Shown here one piece after another: positions 36,540 to 48,641 of a stretch of 64,000 nucleotides of DNA. The position numbers were made by a program, and so were the translations under genes. The notes under the pieces were generated by a model. That model searched no databases and was not told where the DNA came from. It saw only the letters and a program-made list of their open reading frames with translations. Within the stretch, counting starts at the first letter, position 1. Every line of letters begins with the position of its first letter. This stretch comes from Heterobilharzia americana (Eukaryota > Platyhelminthes > Trematoda > Strigeidida > Schistosomatidae): contig OX104130.1 in NCBI GenBank assembly GCA_944470555.2, forward strand, positions 69,445,160 to 69,509,159, given 5' to 3'.

Positions 36540-38650
36540 TTGAACACATATAATGTAACAAATTTAAAGCAGGAATTTTTGAGTTATGTGATGAATGTGG
36601 TCAATGTACGGAAAGAAAAGAAGCTCAATAAGTTGATCAAAACTCTTGAAAACCGTACACTAGAGATGAGATTCCCGACTAATCCGGGTCAGCTTGTGCA
36701 TAATTTTTCTAGTATCTATCTGGATGCTACACAATTAGAAGTTTTGTCACTTGGACCAAACTTTTGTGATATTCGTAATAGAATTAGTAAGATGGAAACG
36801 GAAATACAGTTTGAGAACATGTATACGCAAACGAAAGGTTTGATACCATCATCCAGTGATGTTGATAGACTTAGGATTACACTCGTTGACTCTTGCCTAA
36901 TGTACACGAGTAGTAGGAACAGTATGAAGAGTATTTTAACGAAAAAACATAGAGAAGCCTGGAAAAGGCTTAAAACTAATGCAAATATTGTGATTGCCGA
37001 ACCAGATAAAGGGTCAGCAATAGTTTTAATGGATAAAAAAGAGTACATAGACAAAATGAATTCTTTACTTAGTGATGAAAGTTAATTTTAGAAATTATCC
37101 GCTTATGGTGATACAACAGAGAAAACCGAGAAACATCTAACTGAATCAGTAAAAAGGATAAACCAACAAGGTTTCATTTCAGAAAGCACCTTCGAAATGC
37201 TGAAACCTACTAGAACCGTTACACCTAGACTTTACGGCCTACCGAAACTGCATGAAAACGGTCTGCCTCTACTACCAGTTCTTGACATGAATAACTCTCC
37301 GTACCAAACAACGGCAAGATGGTTGGTACAACTTTTGAAGCCTCTCCACAAAGAAGTTGTGAAGTATAGTCTCAAAGATACCTTTGAATTTGTCAGAAAG
37401 ACTGAGGATCTGGAAGTAGATAATAAGTCAGTGATTTCGTGTGACGTTTCATCTCTTTTTACTTACGTTCCTCTAATGGAGACAGTAGACTTTATTTGCA
37501 ACGAACTCACGAAACACGGCATGGAAATAGGTATTCCAGTCTCCACATTGAAAGAACTACTTCTGAGGTGTACGATGAATGCACAATTTCTTTTCAACAA
37601 TGAAATCTACTGGCAATCTGATGGTGTTGCTATGGGGTCACCCCTTGGCCGACTCTTCTGGCAAAACTTGAGAATGGTCCACTGAACGATACTGTTAGCT
37701 GTTTAGAGTTATATTGTCGTTACGTGGATGATACCTTTATAGTTCTCAAAAGTGAGACTGATAAGAATGCTGTTGTGAATAAGTTCAGTGGTGTTCATCC
37801 GGCAATCAACTTCACAATGGAAGAGGAGAAAAATGATAGTATCCCATTTCTTGATGTCCTTTTGATAAGAAGGCCAGATGTAACCCTGAAGCGAAGTGTT
37901 TATAGAGAACCAACATCAACAGGCCAGTATACACACTTCTTTAGTGCTGTACCCCTCTACTACAAAAGGAACCTAGTGAAAAGCTTATCATACCGTGACT
38001 CAGCTATTTGCTCAGAGGATGCTATAAATGAATAGTGCGTCACCATCCGTGATCTGCTTAGTAGGAATGGTTACCCAGACCAGTTTGTAACTAAGCACAT
38101 GAATATTACGAGCGTTAAGAAAACAATGCCAACAGTTCCTAAGAAGCAAATCTTCTTGAAACTGCAACTAAGGAGTGATATTGCAAGTGGGATCATCACA
38201 CAATGCATAAAAAGAGTCTTGCATAGAACATTCCCAGCCGCTAAATTATGTCCCGCTTTCTACAACCGCCCGATTCTAGGTGCAAGAAATAAAGACAAAC
38301 TGCCTGATTCTGCCACTTCTATGTGCATTTATCAATTCAACTGCTCTTGTGGAGCTAGTTACATTGGGCGTACAATGAGGCAGTTCCATCGTCGAATTTC
38401 TGAGCACCACCCATCATGGTTGAACTAGGGACAAATTAGAACTATAAAGAGCTGCATACTTGCACGCTAGCTTGACATAGGACATCAAGTGGTTACTGGA
38501 AAAGCCTTCAGAATCATCCACCAGATTCCAATTCATTTACCTTATGGATTACGCACTCGGTAACTTCACATGGCAGAGGCGATTGCAATCCACCTTTACA
38601 AACCTATCCTTTGTATCCAAAAGAAGTTTGTTCGACCACTTTCATTACCG
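36540..38650 (+). mobile_element. Near-complete Penelope-like element
   Basis: The best-preserved PLE in the window. Coding sequence runs from the N-terminal domain through RT to the endonuclease tail (see the pseudogene entry). The 5' end appears to start inside or near the beginning of the ORF. The 3' UTR probably extends past 38650 but no boundary was found. No terminal repeats or target-site duplication were identified. PLEs are known from schistosomes (Perere-10/Cercyon type); assignment to one of those is by general resemblance only. Confidence 0.75.
36540..38650 (+). pseudogene. PLE reverse transcriptase / GIY-YIG endonuclease, broken
   Basis: Frame 1 (36540-37685) carries the N-terminal domain (LSLGPNFCDIRNRISKM, then IAEPDKGSAIVLMDKKEY). 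After two nearby in-frame stops (TAA at 37083, TAG at 37089) it carries RT blocks: TPRLYGLPKLHENGLP (37225), motif A SVISCDVSSLFTYVPL (37430) and motif B DGVAMGSPLG (37620). A frameshift near 37650-37660 moves to a second frame with motif C CRYVDDTFIVLKSE (37712-37755). That frame continues through one stop (TAG 38033) to the endonuclease core CSCGASYIGRTMRQFHRRIS (38340-38400). Three more stops follow before the tail MAEAIAIHLYKPILC (38570). So there is one frameshift and about six stops; catalytic RT residues are intact but the gene is dead as it stands. Confidence 0.75.
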
Positions 38651-39494
38651 TGGCCGTCAACATGGTGTAACTTCCAGGTTTATTTTGTGCACCTCTTCCC
38701 CTTCTTGTTTCTATCAATATTCATATTTCCTATTTTAGTAACCCCATTGATTATTCCCATTATTATTTTCGAAACATTATCACGTGATTGGTAATTTGAT
38801 TAAATTGTGAACCTATATATTAGTGTAGAGCCCAAGGAATATATTTCTTCACTCAATCAGTCTTTTTCTAAATGTCTGAATGGGTATATTAAGTGTATTA
38901 AAATATTTTTGAAATAAGTTTTTTTAATCTTTTCTAGAACTATTCATTGATACAGTGGGAGTAATAAACATCACGTTTAGACATCACCTTGAGACATTTT
39001 TAAATGTTATTTGAATTCTTCCAGTCATTGACAAAAATATACTTATTTATGATTGTTTTAGGTGAAAAGCTTGCTATCAGGATTACTATAAGTTTTAGAA
39101 AACATTTCAACATTTATAAAACAATAAAGATGTGATTTCAGTTATTCAAGTTAAATTAAATTCAGTCAGGAGAGTCCATACTTACACAGGAGTTCTTTAA
39201 ACAATTCAGCGTAGTTACTATATGGATAGGCGTAATTAGACTTAAATGCACATTCACATGTAACACTATTCAATTTCTAATTCTAATTATATAAAATTAT
39301 CTCCAGAATTCACTGCAACATTCAAGTATGAGATAAACTGTTTATTTTCGATAATGTTTGATTTTGAAATTTCTTATGAATTATCCTTGTTGAAATAGCA
39401 ACTTCATGTTGACCAAAAGATAAAGTAAGCAATAGAATGAAGAAAACGCAAATCATATAGTTCACATTAAGTACATTTAACAATTTTTTATATA
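38651..39494. other. PLE 3' flank and spacer
   Basis: The first 150 bases remain open in the PLE frame (to 38794) and may be C-terminal extension or 3' UTR. The rest is AT-rich and unassigned. Confidence 0.45.
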
Positions 39495-40140
39495 TAAAGG
39501 AAGCAGCCTCCTTCACCTATTTAGGCCTCACTGTTTCAACTACAGGTGGTGGCACAGATGAGGATGTCAAATCAGCCAGAATCGGAAAAGCAAGACAGGC
39601 ATTCATTAGCCTGAAACCAGTGTGGAGATCTTCTGCACTCAGCATGTGGAACATGATCCAGATTTTGAACACCAATTCAGTCAAGTCAGTGCTTCTGTAG
39701 GGATCAGAGACTTGGCGCGTTACGAAAGGCATTTCGAATAAACTACAGACATTCGTCAACAAGTGCCTACACTAGCTCGCTACTGAAGATCAGATGGCCA
39801 GAATAATGAGAATAAGCAACAAGGAGCTCTGGGAATAAACCAACCAAGAACCTATCGCTCAGCAAATATGCAGGAGGAAGTGGAGATGGATTGGGCATGC
39901 ACTGAGAAGGCCGACTGAGGACATCACGCGTCAGGCCAGTCACTCGAGTGGAATCCCCATGGGAAGCGACGAGTTGGACGTCCGAGGGTGACATGGAGGA
40001 GGTCGTGAGAGGAGGAAATGAGAGGTTGTGGGCTGTTGTGGAACCAGGTTCAAAAGATCTCAGAGAACAGAATTCACTGGAGATGTGCTACGGAAGCCCT
40101 ATGTTCCACTAGGAACCCAAGGGACTAATAATAATATAAT
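39495..40140 (+). mobile_element. 5'-truncated SR2-type RTE 3' end
   Basis: It starts at AAAGGAAGCAGCCTCCTTCACC, matching the segment just before the YLGS block of the complete copy at 58544, and runs to a TAATAATATAATAATAA tail. About 640 bp covering the RT C-terminal domain. It resembles the complete copy closely, including the GGACATCACGCGTCAGGCC block. Stops interrupt the frame. An ATAAAGG sequence occurs at both edges, but it is too short to call a target-site duplication. Confidence 0.75.
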
Positions 40141-41209
40141 AATAAAGGCGGCTGCCCTATAGTGTTCACTTTACATGAGACTCAGATATTTGAAGTTTTA
40201 TTGCATAAAGCACTCAATTCAATTTTATAAGGACTTTAAAACCAGTTTATATGGGTTTATTTATCAGTGAACATCACCTTTTAAGGCGTTCTCACAAAAT
40301 AATTGCCTAATCATCAAGATAATAATATGCTTCAGACAATATTGCCAAATTTGTAACCACATATGTCTTTCTTTAGAAACTGGTGCAAAATATCTTTATC
40401 CATGAGACTTCTTCTTCAGCAAATGTTTGAAACAACATCAAAAATACACGCGAAACAAAAACATACATGGGCAGAAAAATATTTCATGTTAATAACTGGA
40501 CTTTATGTACAGAAAGAAAGCTACACTCATAGATCTTGATTACCACAATAAGGGTATTATGCATGGGTTAAAATTAAATCGTTTATTTCACAGATTTTTC
40601 ATCAGGTGGATGCAACTCCAATAAAATAATATTCAACATCCCCCTGATCTTGGGTCCTGCTTGAACTTTGAGCTACCAAGATAGTTTCCTCCGGATACAT
40701 TATATTAATTTCTTCTCTTTCACCTTGTTTTTATCTATTAAATGTGTCCTCCAAACGTGTTAAGTACTCTTACGGATTTTCAGAATGTTCTAAACTAGCC
40801 GTTATTACAAATTAATAAGCGAAATGGAGGGATAACATCATTTTGATGGAAATGGATGTTTGAATGCATAAAAATGCAGCAAATTTCTGTTCATGAAATA
40901 ATTATATCGAATAACACATTATCAACTGAGTGAATGAAATCCAGCCACTAGACTTACTCTTGTTCTACAGTTCATTCTATATTCTACACGATAAGATAAC
41001 CCAATTACAACCAGATGATTCCCATTAATAGATTTAACTTTATAATTATACCCACCATTCAGATGCAATAATTTTTTTAAAGATCATTTTGGTAGTGAAT
41101 TTTTTAAAATATTACATGCTGAGAATCCCATACTGTATCAGACATATTATTTGGAATCAGGTTATTGTTATTTTTTGATATTTACAGAAATACATGTAAA
41201 GTGTTATGA
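40141..41209. other. No recognisable feature
   Basis: AT-rich spacer. No coding, RNA or repeat signal recognised. Confidence 0.5.
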
Positions 41210-42080
41210 TATGAGTTCAAGCATTCGAAACCTATCTTGAAAACTGTGATCTCTAGTGTGCAGCATGTCAGTGATAAGTTTGTTGATTGTGATAGTCAAG
41301 CACGAAGCACTCCACAAGTGTATCATAATCTCTTGAGAAAAATCGAGATCACAACGGCATGCAAAGAAGTGGTCCAGCTCGACTATCTTGAAATGCATAA
41401 AGGATGACATCACTGAAAGGAGGATTCGACATAAACTACACTGTGTAGTGAGTCTCTTTAACTTTAAAACTAGTAAGAACAATCTACCAAGGGGCATGCA
41501 GAATATGTTGTAAATAAAAAAAATTCAGAACAAAGTAAAGGTGGTCAAGCAGTGTCTACTGAAAAACAGACACTCTGAATTTTTTTCAGAAATGACGCAC
41601 AAATCAAAACACAAAAAAAGTAGCACCATGAAAATTAAGTCAATCTTACTAAAACTGAGATTTAACATGGCAGAAGGAATAAAAAGGTAGGTTAGAAGAG
41701 TCATGGCGATAATATCCAGCTAACGAGCTGAAACAACTGTATCAAGCAAAAATGCTCGATGGCTGAATCAGAAGTGGTTAAGATACCAACTGCTTGTAAT
41801 ATCGGCCACATTTTTTGACTAGCATATAAACGTGATATCAGGTACATCAAAAGAACAAAGACATAGCTATTCAGCCGCATTCTTAAGGATGCACGACCTA
41901 GTATCAGCTTGAAGGGCTACCTTACCAATGCAACATCCTACCACATAATAGATACTGGCCACCTTGTTATCAAATTAGAAGCCTTTACAATTGTCAGAGA
42001 GCACAAGACTTCAGGTACACTGAGGATTACTAAAGCCATAAGTGTCAGAAAAACGAAAGCCAACCGATTTCCGGATAACT
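41210..42080 (+). mobile_element. PLE-like C-terminal fragment
   Basis: The plus-strand frame at 41460-41510 gives NFKTSKNNLPRGMQNML. At 41820-42080 it gives IGHIF, then FSRILKDARPSISLKGY, then HIIDTGHLVIKLEAFTIV and LRITKAISVRK. The order (YIG-like entry, HxxxR-type loop, DTGH, then ITKAISIRK) matches the GIY-YIG endonuclease tail of Penelope-like elements, where DxGH and EAIxI motifs recur. The catalytic Tyr-Ile-Gly is damaged. It differs clearly from the PLE at 36.5 kb, so a second PLE lineage is likely. Confidence 0.5.
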
Positions 42081-42437
42081 AAATTTCTCTCACCTACTCC
42101 AGGATATTGATTTACATCTACCAAAAATATGTGCATTTCGGTGGATTTGTGTACGTGCACTGCTTATTAGGCTGCCCACCCCCCATTATAACTTCAAGAT
42201 GCCTCAAGCGTTATCACAAGAATTTACAGATTCGTCTAGGTTTATATATTGCCGAATCATTTACTGCGGTTATAAGCGGCTGAAGAAGATTATGCGAAAT
42301 AGATAGTATCATTTTTTCTATGGATGCTCATGATCGTGGGTATTTCAGATCATCAAAAGAATTTATTTCATTTTATTCACAGCAGCAGCTATATAAAAAA
42401 AACGTGAAAAATTATAATTCAAATATAGTTTACACAT
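42081..42437. other. Short spacer
   Basis: About 350 bases with no recognised feature. Confidence 0.45.
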
Positions 42438-43250
42438 ATAGGCAAAACCAACAAGTTGACAGAAGAGTCAGGCAGTGAAGAAGGGACTCTCTACAAGTGA
42501 ACGTAGAGACGACAGAGGTGATGAAGATACTCAAACAACAACAGAATCAACAACAAGCATCCATCACCATCATCGGGAGAAACTTAAAGGAAGTTGTATC
42601 TTTCACCTACCTGCCTAGACACCATCGTTTCAACTACACGTGGCGGTGACGGCACAGATGAGGATGTCAAAAGCAGGATCGGGAAGACAGCAATACAGGC
42701 TTTCATCAACCTGAAACCAGTGTGTTGATTCACTGCACTGAGCATAAAGCATGAACAAGATCCGGATCTTCAACACCAATGTCAAGTCAGTACTGCTATA
42801 TGGTTGATAAACTCAGCGCGTCACGAAAACCACTTCCAACAAACTACAGACATTCATCAACATCTGTCTACGCTCGATAATGAAGGTGAGATGGCCAGAA
42901 AGAATAAACCGTAGGGAACTCACTCTGGGAACGAACCAACCAGCAACCCATAACCTATCAAATATGCAGAATACGAAAATGGAGATTGGTTGGATTGGGC
43001 TTACAGTGAGAAGACCGGTTGGGTACATCAAGCGTGAGACCAGGCCGTCGAGTGGAATGCGAAAGGGAGACGATGAGTTGGGTGTGTGAGGGTGACATGG
43101 AGGAGATGATGTGAGGGGGAAATGAAAGCTTGTGGGCAGTGGTGGAGCGAGGTTGAGAAGTCTGCAGAGAAGAGAGTGTGGAGGCGTGTTACTGAAGCCG
43201 TTTGTTTCACTAGGAACTCAAGCGCAAAATTATATTATATAATAATAATG
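42438..43250 (+). mobile_element. 5'-truncated SR2-type RTE 3' end (triplet copy 1)
   Basis: It starts at AGGCAAAACCAACAAGTTGAC and ends after CACTAGGAACTCAAGCGC in an AT/TAA-rich tail. Recognisable frame: RWPERINRRELTLGTNQPAT (42889), MEIGWIGLTVRRPVGYI (42979). It contains the CAN-repeat segment (CAACAACAGAATCAACAAC) of the RT. Over about 770 bp it is practically identical to the minus-strand segment at 45836-46605 and to 51290-52035. Confidence 0.78.
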
Positions 43251-44779
43251 AAACCTATTAATTTCATTTAACCGAAGGTAATGTGAATTTTAATGGTAGG
43301 ATCTGTCTTTTTCGTAATGGTTTATTGTATTACGTGCCATGTGGGGTGGGGTTGACAGTGATCGATAGCTTAGAATGGAAATTTTTTGAAGTAGAACATG
43401 AAAATTGAAAATTATCTTAGGTTTCTGTGCGTTTTAACACCTATCACAATAAACCAAACAAAAGTTGAATACGTATGACAGTCTTGCAAGTGACAAATGA
43501 TTTAGATGGTTCATTTTTAGAAAATATATGTTTCACGTAATTGTTCCACACAGAGAGAGAGAGAGAGAACGGATACTGAATGATAACGGTGTTGAATCGT
43601 AGACTGGAAGAAGCATGCAGTATAGACGTTAAAAGTTAGACCCAGAGGCGAAGCGGTGATGTGTTTGAAATGATGTCTGATGTGTTTTTACTCTACTTTC
43701 ATTGGATTATGAATTTGCACTGATGAAAGAACCCAAACGAAAAGCCCGTATAGCGTTTTCCGTCTTTCAACTGTTCTAGAATTAACACTAACAAGTGATG
43801 AAAGTCAGGCTGAAGTTAAATGTAACTATGAGCAGCATGAGCGAACAACGTATTCGTGTCACGAAAAAGTTCGACATGTTGCTTGTTAAATAAGTAACGA
43901 GACTATGCTTTATCTTTGTTATATTTGATCCTTTAACTGGCTTTAGCTTTCGATTAATTGGTTTAAAATATTAGGTGATAAGATTAGACCTTATTCTTTG
44001 ACTAACAGATACTTAATACTCTAATTGTTTTATACCATGGAAAATGATTTCAAAACACAAAAATAAAGTAAGGTATCGGTGCTAAGAGACGGTCTTAAAG
44101 TTTAATTTTCGTACCGTTCTGAATTCTTGAGGCTTACTACGCTTAAATACCTTCTCTGTGTGCAATCTGTTCAAAAATACTTGTCCAAGGACTTGTGACG
44201 TGGCATTCAGACAAGAACGTAGTAGGCGTTTTTTCCCCCACAAAAAAGAATGTAGGCTAGCTTGAAGTCAATAAAGTGCACAACATGTGATATACAGAAT
44301 TACAAGTAGCGCCCTCAGCTTCTTTATCAATTACAAAAAGAATGTGTAGTCTTCGTATTATGTTCTATAGTTAAGTAATAAGTTAATATTATCACGTTTT
44401 TTCATATGATACCTTGAATTTGGCTTTGATATAGTTGTATGTATTCATTTTACCCCTGACATTCGAATATTTATAGATACAGCACGAAATAAACCAACCA
44501 CTTCTCATTCACATATAAATATATAAATATACAAGCATCGTATCTTCATTTTCTGTATAAACTTAGTTTAGTAAATACTTCAGATACGTGAATAACTGTG
44601 ACGAATTATTAAGTACGAAAATGCACATCCTGTATACTACTGTAGTGTAGCATACCTAATGACAGTTAGGCGATGAAAATTGCTAAGGGATTACAGCATT
44701 TGTTGAATATTATAAAACAAGTAAAGCAGTATGCTTCAACATTTTCTTTCAAACCGAAGGTTCGTAATCTCCCTCTCTG

Positions 44780-44820
<41 letters not shown>

Positions 44821-45094
44821 TTGTCGTAGTTTTTAAGTTAAACAGATGGGAATGAAAGCATTCGTATTCTCGATGAGTATCTAAACTAAACTTGCATCAT
44901 ATCAATACCTAAAACATTATACTGAGTGCGCAGTGATACATCACTGGACAGTGACCATTTTTAAGATGTCTAGTCCTCAGGCTGACCGAATTCTCTTGAC
45001 AAATTTGGAATATGGTTATGAAGCCAGAAAACTTACCATTGGGTGCAGTTGAATGATGTTGTCTGATTAGAGGCAGTCAGCAGTAAATCTCAGG
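43251..45094. other. No gene recognised; GA and TA microsatellites
   Basis: A GA run at 43552-43568 and a TA microsatellite at 44781-44817 are the only clear structures. Confidence 0.5.
44781..44817. repeat. (TA)n microsatellite
   Basis: About 18 TA units following CCCTCTCTGT. Confidence 0.95.
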
Positions 45095-45235
45095 CTTAGG
45101 CTACATACATTTTGGGACTAGTCAGTAAGGCGTATCTGCAACCACAAGTAAACAAGTGTTCTATGGAAAATTTGATCCCATACCACCCAGTTTTACAGTC
45201 AAAGGCCTTACAAACAGACTACTAGGGCTAATCGG
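45095..45235 (-). mobile_element. tRNA-headed SINE (minus copy of a facing pair)
   Basis: It aligns with the SINE at 8621-8845. On the minus strand the head includes TGTAAGGCCTTTGACTG and a B-box-like GGGATCAAATTTTCC, followed by GCAGATACGCCTTACTGAC and TAGTCCCAAAATG at the hammerhead position. The GAAA part is not preserved here, so it is probably an inactive copy. Confidence 0.5.
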
Positions 45236-45320
45236 TGCATCAATTCACTTGAGCTTGCAGATGGGCCTTACTGACGAGTGTCAAAATTAGCAAAACCTTG
45301 ATCTAGTGTTCACTAACATC
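45236..45320 (+). mobile_element. SINE fragment with hammerhead core (plus copy)
   Basis: It contains CTTGAGCTTGCAGATGGGCC, then CTGACGAGTG at 45271-45280, then TCAAAATTAGCAAAACC. The first half of the hammerhead core is perfect. The second half reads GCAAAAACC-like instead of GCACGAAACC. The copy lacks most of its tRNA-like head and abuts the head side of the minus copy. Confidence 0.5.
45258..45305 (+). ncRNA. Hammerhead ribozyme motif (third subfamily)
   Basis: CTGACGAG is intact. Stem II would be TG/CA with a TCAAAATTAG loop, and the GAAA strand is degraded to AAAA. It is compared with the decayed version at 8705-8740 on the minus strand. Activity is unlikely for this copy. Confidence 0.45.
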
Positions 45321-45804
45321 CGACTCGTACCAATCCGGATACATCAAATAAATCCTGAAAATAAGTGAATTAAGTATCTCCAAAGAACAACGCCGAATAA
45401 TTGGTTGTCACTTATCAACGTCACAAATTTTAAAGCTTTTTGAAATGGAGTGATGACTAAAGGTTAAATGAATACCTAAGTGTCAGCAGGATTCAAAACT
45501 TGTACCATGTCAGCTAAGCAACAGATCACTTGATAATCAGCCTTCATTTAAGCCCTTGAAAAGAAAACTTGATACAAATTAGCTCATTTCTAAGTAGAAT
45601 TAATAAGGACGCAAACTATGTTGCTGCTTAGTGTACAAAAGTTATTATTTCATGGAAAAAATGTTGCGCTTTCCAGTTAATTTAACATACAAACAATCAG
45701 AAACTTACATTTCTTTCACATTAGAAGCCTATAAACGTTGGGTGTCTAATACTTATCATACTGACTCACTTTCCACAAAAAATAATTCCGTTTACTGTAC
45801 ACTA
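45321..45804. other. Spacer
   Basis: No feature recognised apart from possible SINE decay at the left edge. The open frame beginning at 45631 runs into antisense SR2-type sequence and is not a gene. Confidence 0.45.
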
Positions 45805-48628
45805 TTTTTATTACTATACAATATTTCCCTTGCGTTCCTAGTGAAACAAACGGCTTCAGTAACACGCCTCCACACTCTCTTCTCTGCAGACTTCTCAACC
45901 TCGCTCCACCACTGCCCACAAGCTTTCATTTCCCCCTCACATCATCTCCTCCATGTCACCCTCACACACCCAACTCATCGTCTCCCTTTCGCATTCCACT
46001 CGACGGCCTGGTCTCACGCTTGATGTACCCAACCGGTCTTCTCACTGTAAGCCCAATCCAACCAATCTCCATTTTCGTATTCTGCATATTTGATAGGTTA
46101 TGGGTTGCTGGTTGGTTCGTTCCCAGAGTGAGTTCCCTACGGTTTATTCTTTCTGGCCATCTCACCTTCATTATCGAGCGTAGACAGATGTTGATGAATG
46201 TCTGTAGTTTGTTGGAAGTGGTTTTCGTGACGCGCTGAGTTTATCAACCATATAGCAGTACTGACTTGACATTGGTGTTGAAGATCCGGATCTTGTTCAT
46301 GCTTTATGCTCAGTGCAGTGAATCAACACACTGGTTTCAGGTTGATGAAAGCCTGTATTGCTGTCTTCCCGATCCTGCTTTTGACATCCTCATCTGTGCC
46401 GTCACCGCCACGTGTAGTTGAAACGATGGTGTCTAGGCAGGTAGGTGAAAGATACAACTTCCTTTAAGTTTCTCCCGATGATGGTGATGGATGCTTGTTG
46501 TTGATTCTGTTGTTGTTTGAGTATCTTCATCACCTCTGTCGTCTCTACGTTCACTTGTAGAGAGTCCCTTCTTCACTGCCTGACTCTTCTGTCAACTTGT
46601 TGGTTTTTGCCTACAGGTCTTCGAGTTTGTGTGACATTAGACATTAGACATCAATCATCATTATCGAAATCCAAATCTTCTAGCCTCTTTTCATGCACCT
46701 AGCGTATGCTCATTCTCTCGCTCCTTACGGTTTGCTGAATGAACCAGCTCACCACAATGATGAATATCATCGGTCAAAGTAGGCGGCAGCTTTATCTTAT
46801 TCCTGTCTTCACTTCAAACGCGTCACTAAGCTTTCCATGATGAATCACCTGGCATGTAGCATCATATAGCTGTTGAATGAGGTTGACAAAGTTTTGTCAC
46901 ACTAAAACTGTAGTTTTGAAGCAGCTACCAGTCAAAATACTTCTCGGTCGACGCTTTGATCGAAGTCCTTTCAAAATCGATGATGTTGAGGTAATGTAAC
47001 GTTTTGATCTCTACCTGATTTGTTCCTCCGGAGGCCAGCAAGCCAGCCAGCCAGCCGGTCTGTTCCGGTCGTAATTTTGAAACCAGCGCATCGTTGATTC
47101 TCTCCAGGATGATGCAGCATTATATATTACTCGGGATGGACGAGCATAATTATGATTCCGCACCAGTTGTTGCTTTTGCAATGACTTGTGTTGCCCTTCT
47201 TTGGGAGTTTGATGAGGTAGCCCTTCTCCTTATCCATCAGCAGCTGCCTTTCTTCCCTTCCTTCCTTCCAAACCTTCTGCTCTAGTGTTGTCATAATGCC
47301 CGCTGTTGTCTTCGCGCCTGTTTTAAGTGCTTCTGTGGGAATTCCATTCGGTCCTGCTGCTTTCCCGAAGTTCAGCAACGTTATGGCATTTAGGACATCT
47401 GCTCTTGTTAAAGGGCCTGAATTCAGTGATTCTCATTTTGCTGGGCTGCTGGTGGTTTTTCTGGACGAGTTGTAGATGCTGGTCGATTCAGGAGCTTTTC
47501 GAAGTGGTCAGCCCATCTCTTCCTGCTCTCGCCTTTTTGGAAACTGAGTTTCCTTCACTATTGTTCATTGGTTTCACCTGCACTGATCTCCTCCCTCCTA
47601 CACAGTAACCTGTTTATTTGATATAGTGTTGTCAGGTCTCCGTCTCTCCTACCTGAAACCTGTTCTGCTTCGCTTGCCAATGAATGTTAGAAGCATCTTT
47701 TGTCTTTGCATGCACCCTTCTTCACTTCTTTGTCCAGTGTAGTGTTTTATACGTTGTATTCAGCTCCTCTTTTCGTTGTTTATTCCTGCACTATACTACA
47801 CTGTCTCATCTTCTGCTTCAGAATCTTCCTCTTCCTCCTCTATCATCTTCCATGTGTCCATGGAGATCAACTCGTTGTCTTGCTACTCCTTCCTTCCTAG
47901 CACAGTTATGCAGGTTCCTTTACATGTCGCTTTCAAAGAGTTCCAGTGTTCTTCCACGCCTGATCCTTCAGGGATGTTGCACAATGTCTCCCAGTTTGTT
48001 CTCATGGCTGATGTGAAGATGTCCTTTGTAGTTTCGTCCTTCAGTTCAGGTTCTATTCCGTGTGTTCAACTTGAACTGTGGTATATCGCCAACTTCTCTG
48101 ATGGCTTTCGACTTGATTCTGAAGTTAGGTTCCTTGCACTAGACTGTATGTGGTGCGACGCTATATCTGCTCCTCTTTTTCATCTTGTGTCCAGTAGGCT
48201 GCGTCTCCACTGTCTTCACATTGAGATGAAGTCGGTCTGATTTTAGGTGTGTCTGATTTTTAATGAATTCCATGACACTTTGTGAATATCCCTGTGTTTG
48301 TACACACTGCCTGACTCCAATCACCAAGTCTTTGAATGCACAGAAGTCTGAGAACAGTTCTCCATCCTCACTTATCATTTCATCGAGTGCTTCTCGACCC
48401 ATGATTGTTTCTCTTCCTGTGGTGTCTGCTGCGAGTTTGTCGTTCATGTCACCCCACCCATTGGAATTTTGATGTCGCCTACTTGAGGTTTGTGTAGTGC
48501 TTCGATCATTGTGCAGACATTGCAATTTCCCATGTTTAGTTTTACTTTCATCTAGGGAGGACACATCGATTAATTGGCGTCCTGAAGGCTTTCACCAACT
48601 GATATCATTTCATTTCGCGGATTTCGGC

Positions 48629-48641
48629 GAGAAATAAGTTT
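48629..48641. repeat. Target-site duplication, left
   Basis: GAGAAATAAGTTT at the left edge of the nested PLE matches GAGGAACAAGTTT at 48965-48977 in 11 of 13 bases. In other SR2-type copies this stretch occurs once, in the 5' UTR just before the coding start. Confidence 0.65.

Noticed and set aside
39490..40140. ATAAAGG at both ends of the SR2-type 3' fragment as a target-site duplication
   Set aside because: Only about 7 bases, and it overlaps both the element start and the TAA tail, so it cannot be told from chance.
43715..43750. CTGATGA followed by ACGAAAAG, hammerhead-like
   Set aside because: No complementary stem II between the boxes, no stem I, and no tRNA-like head nearby.
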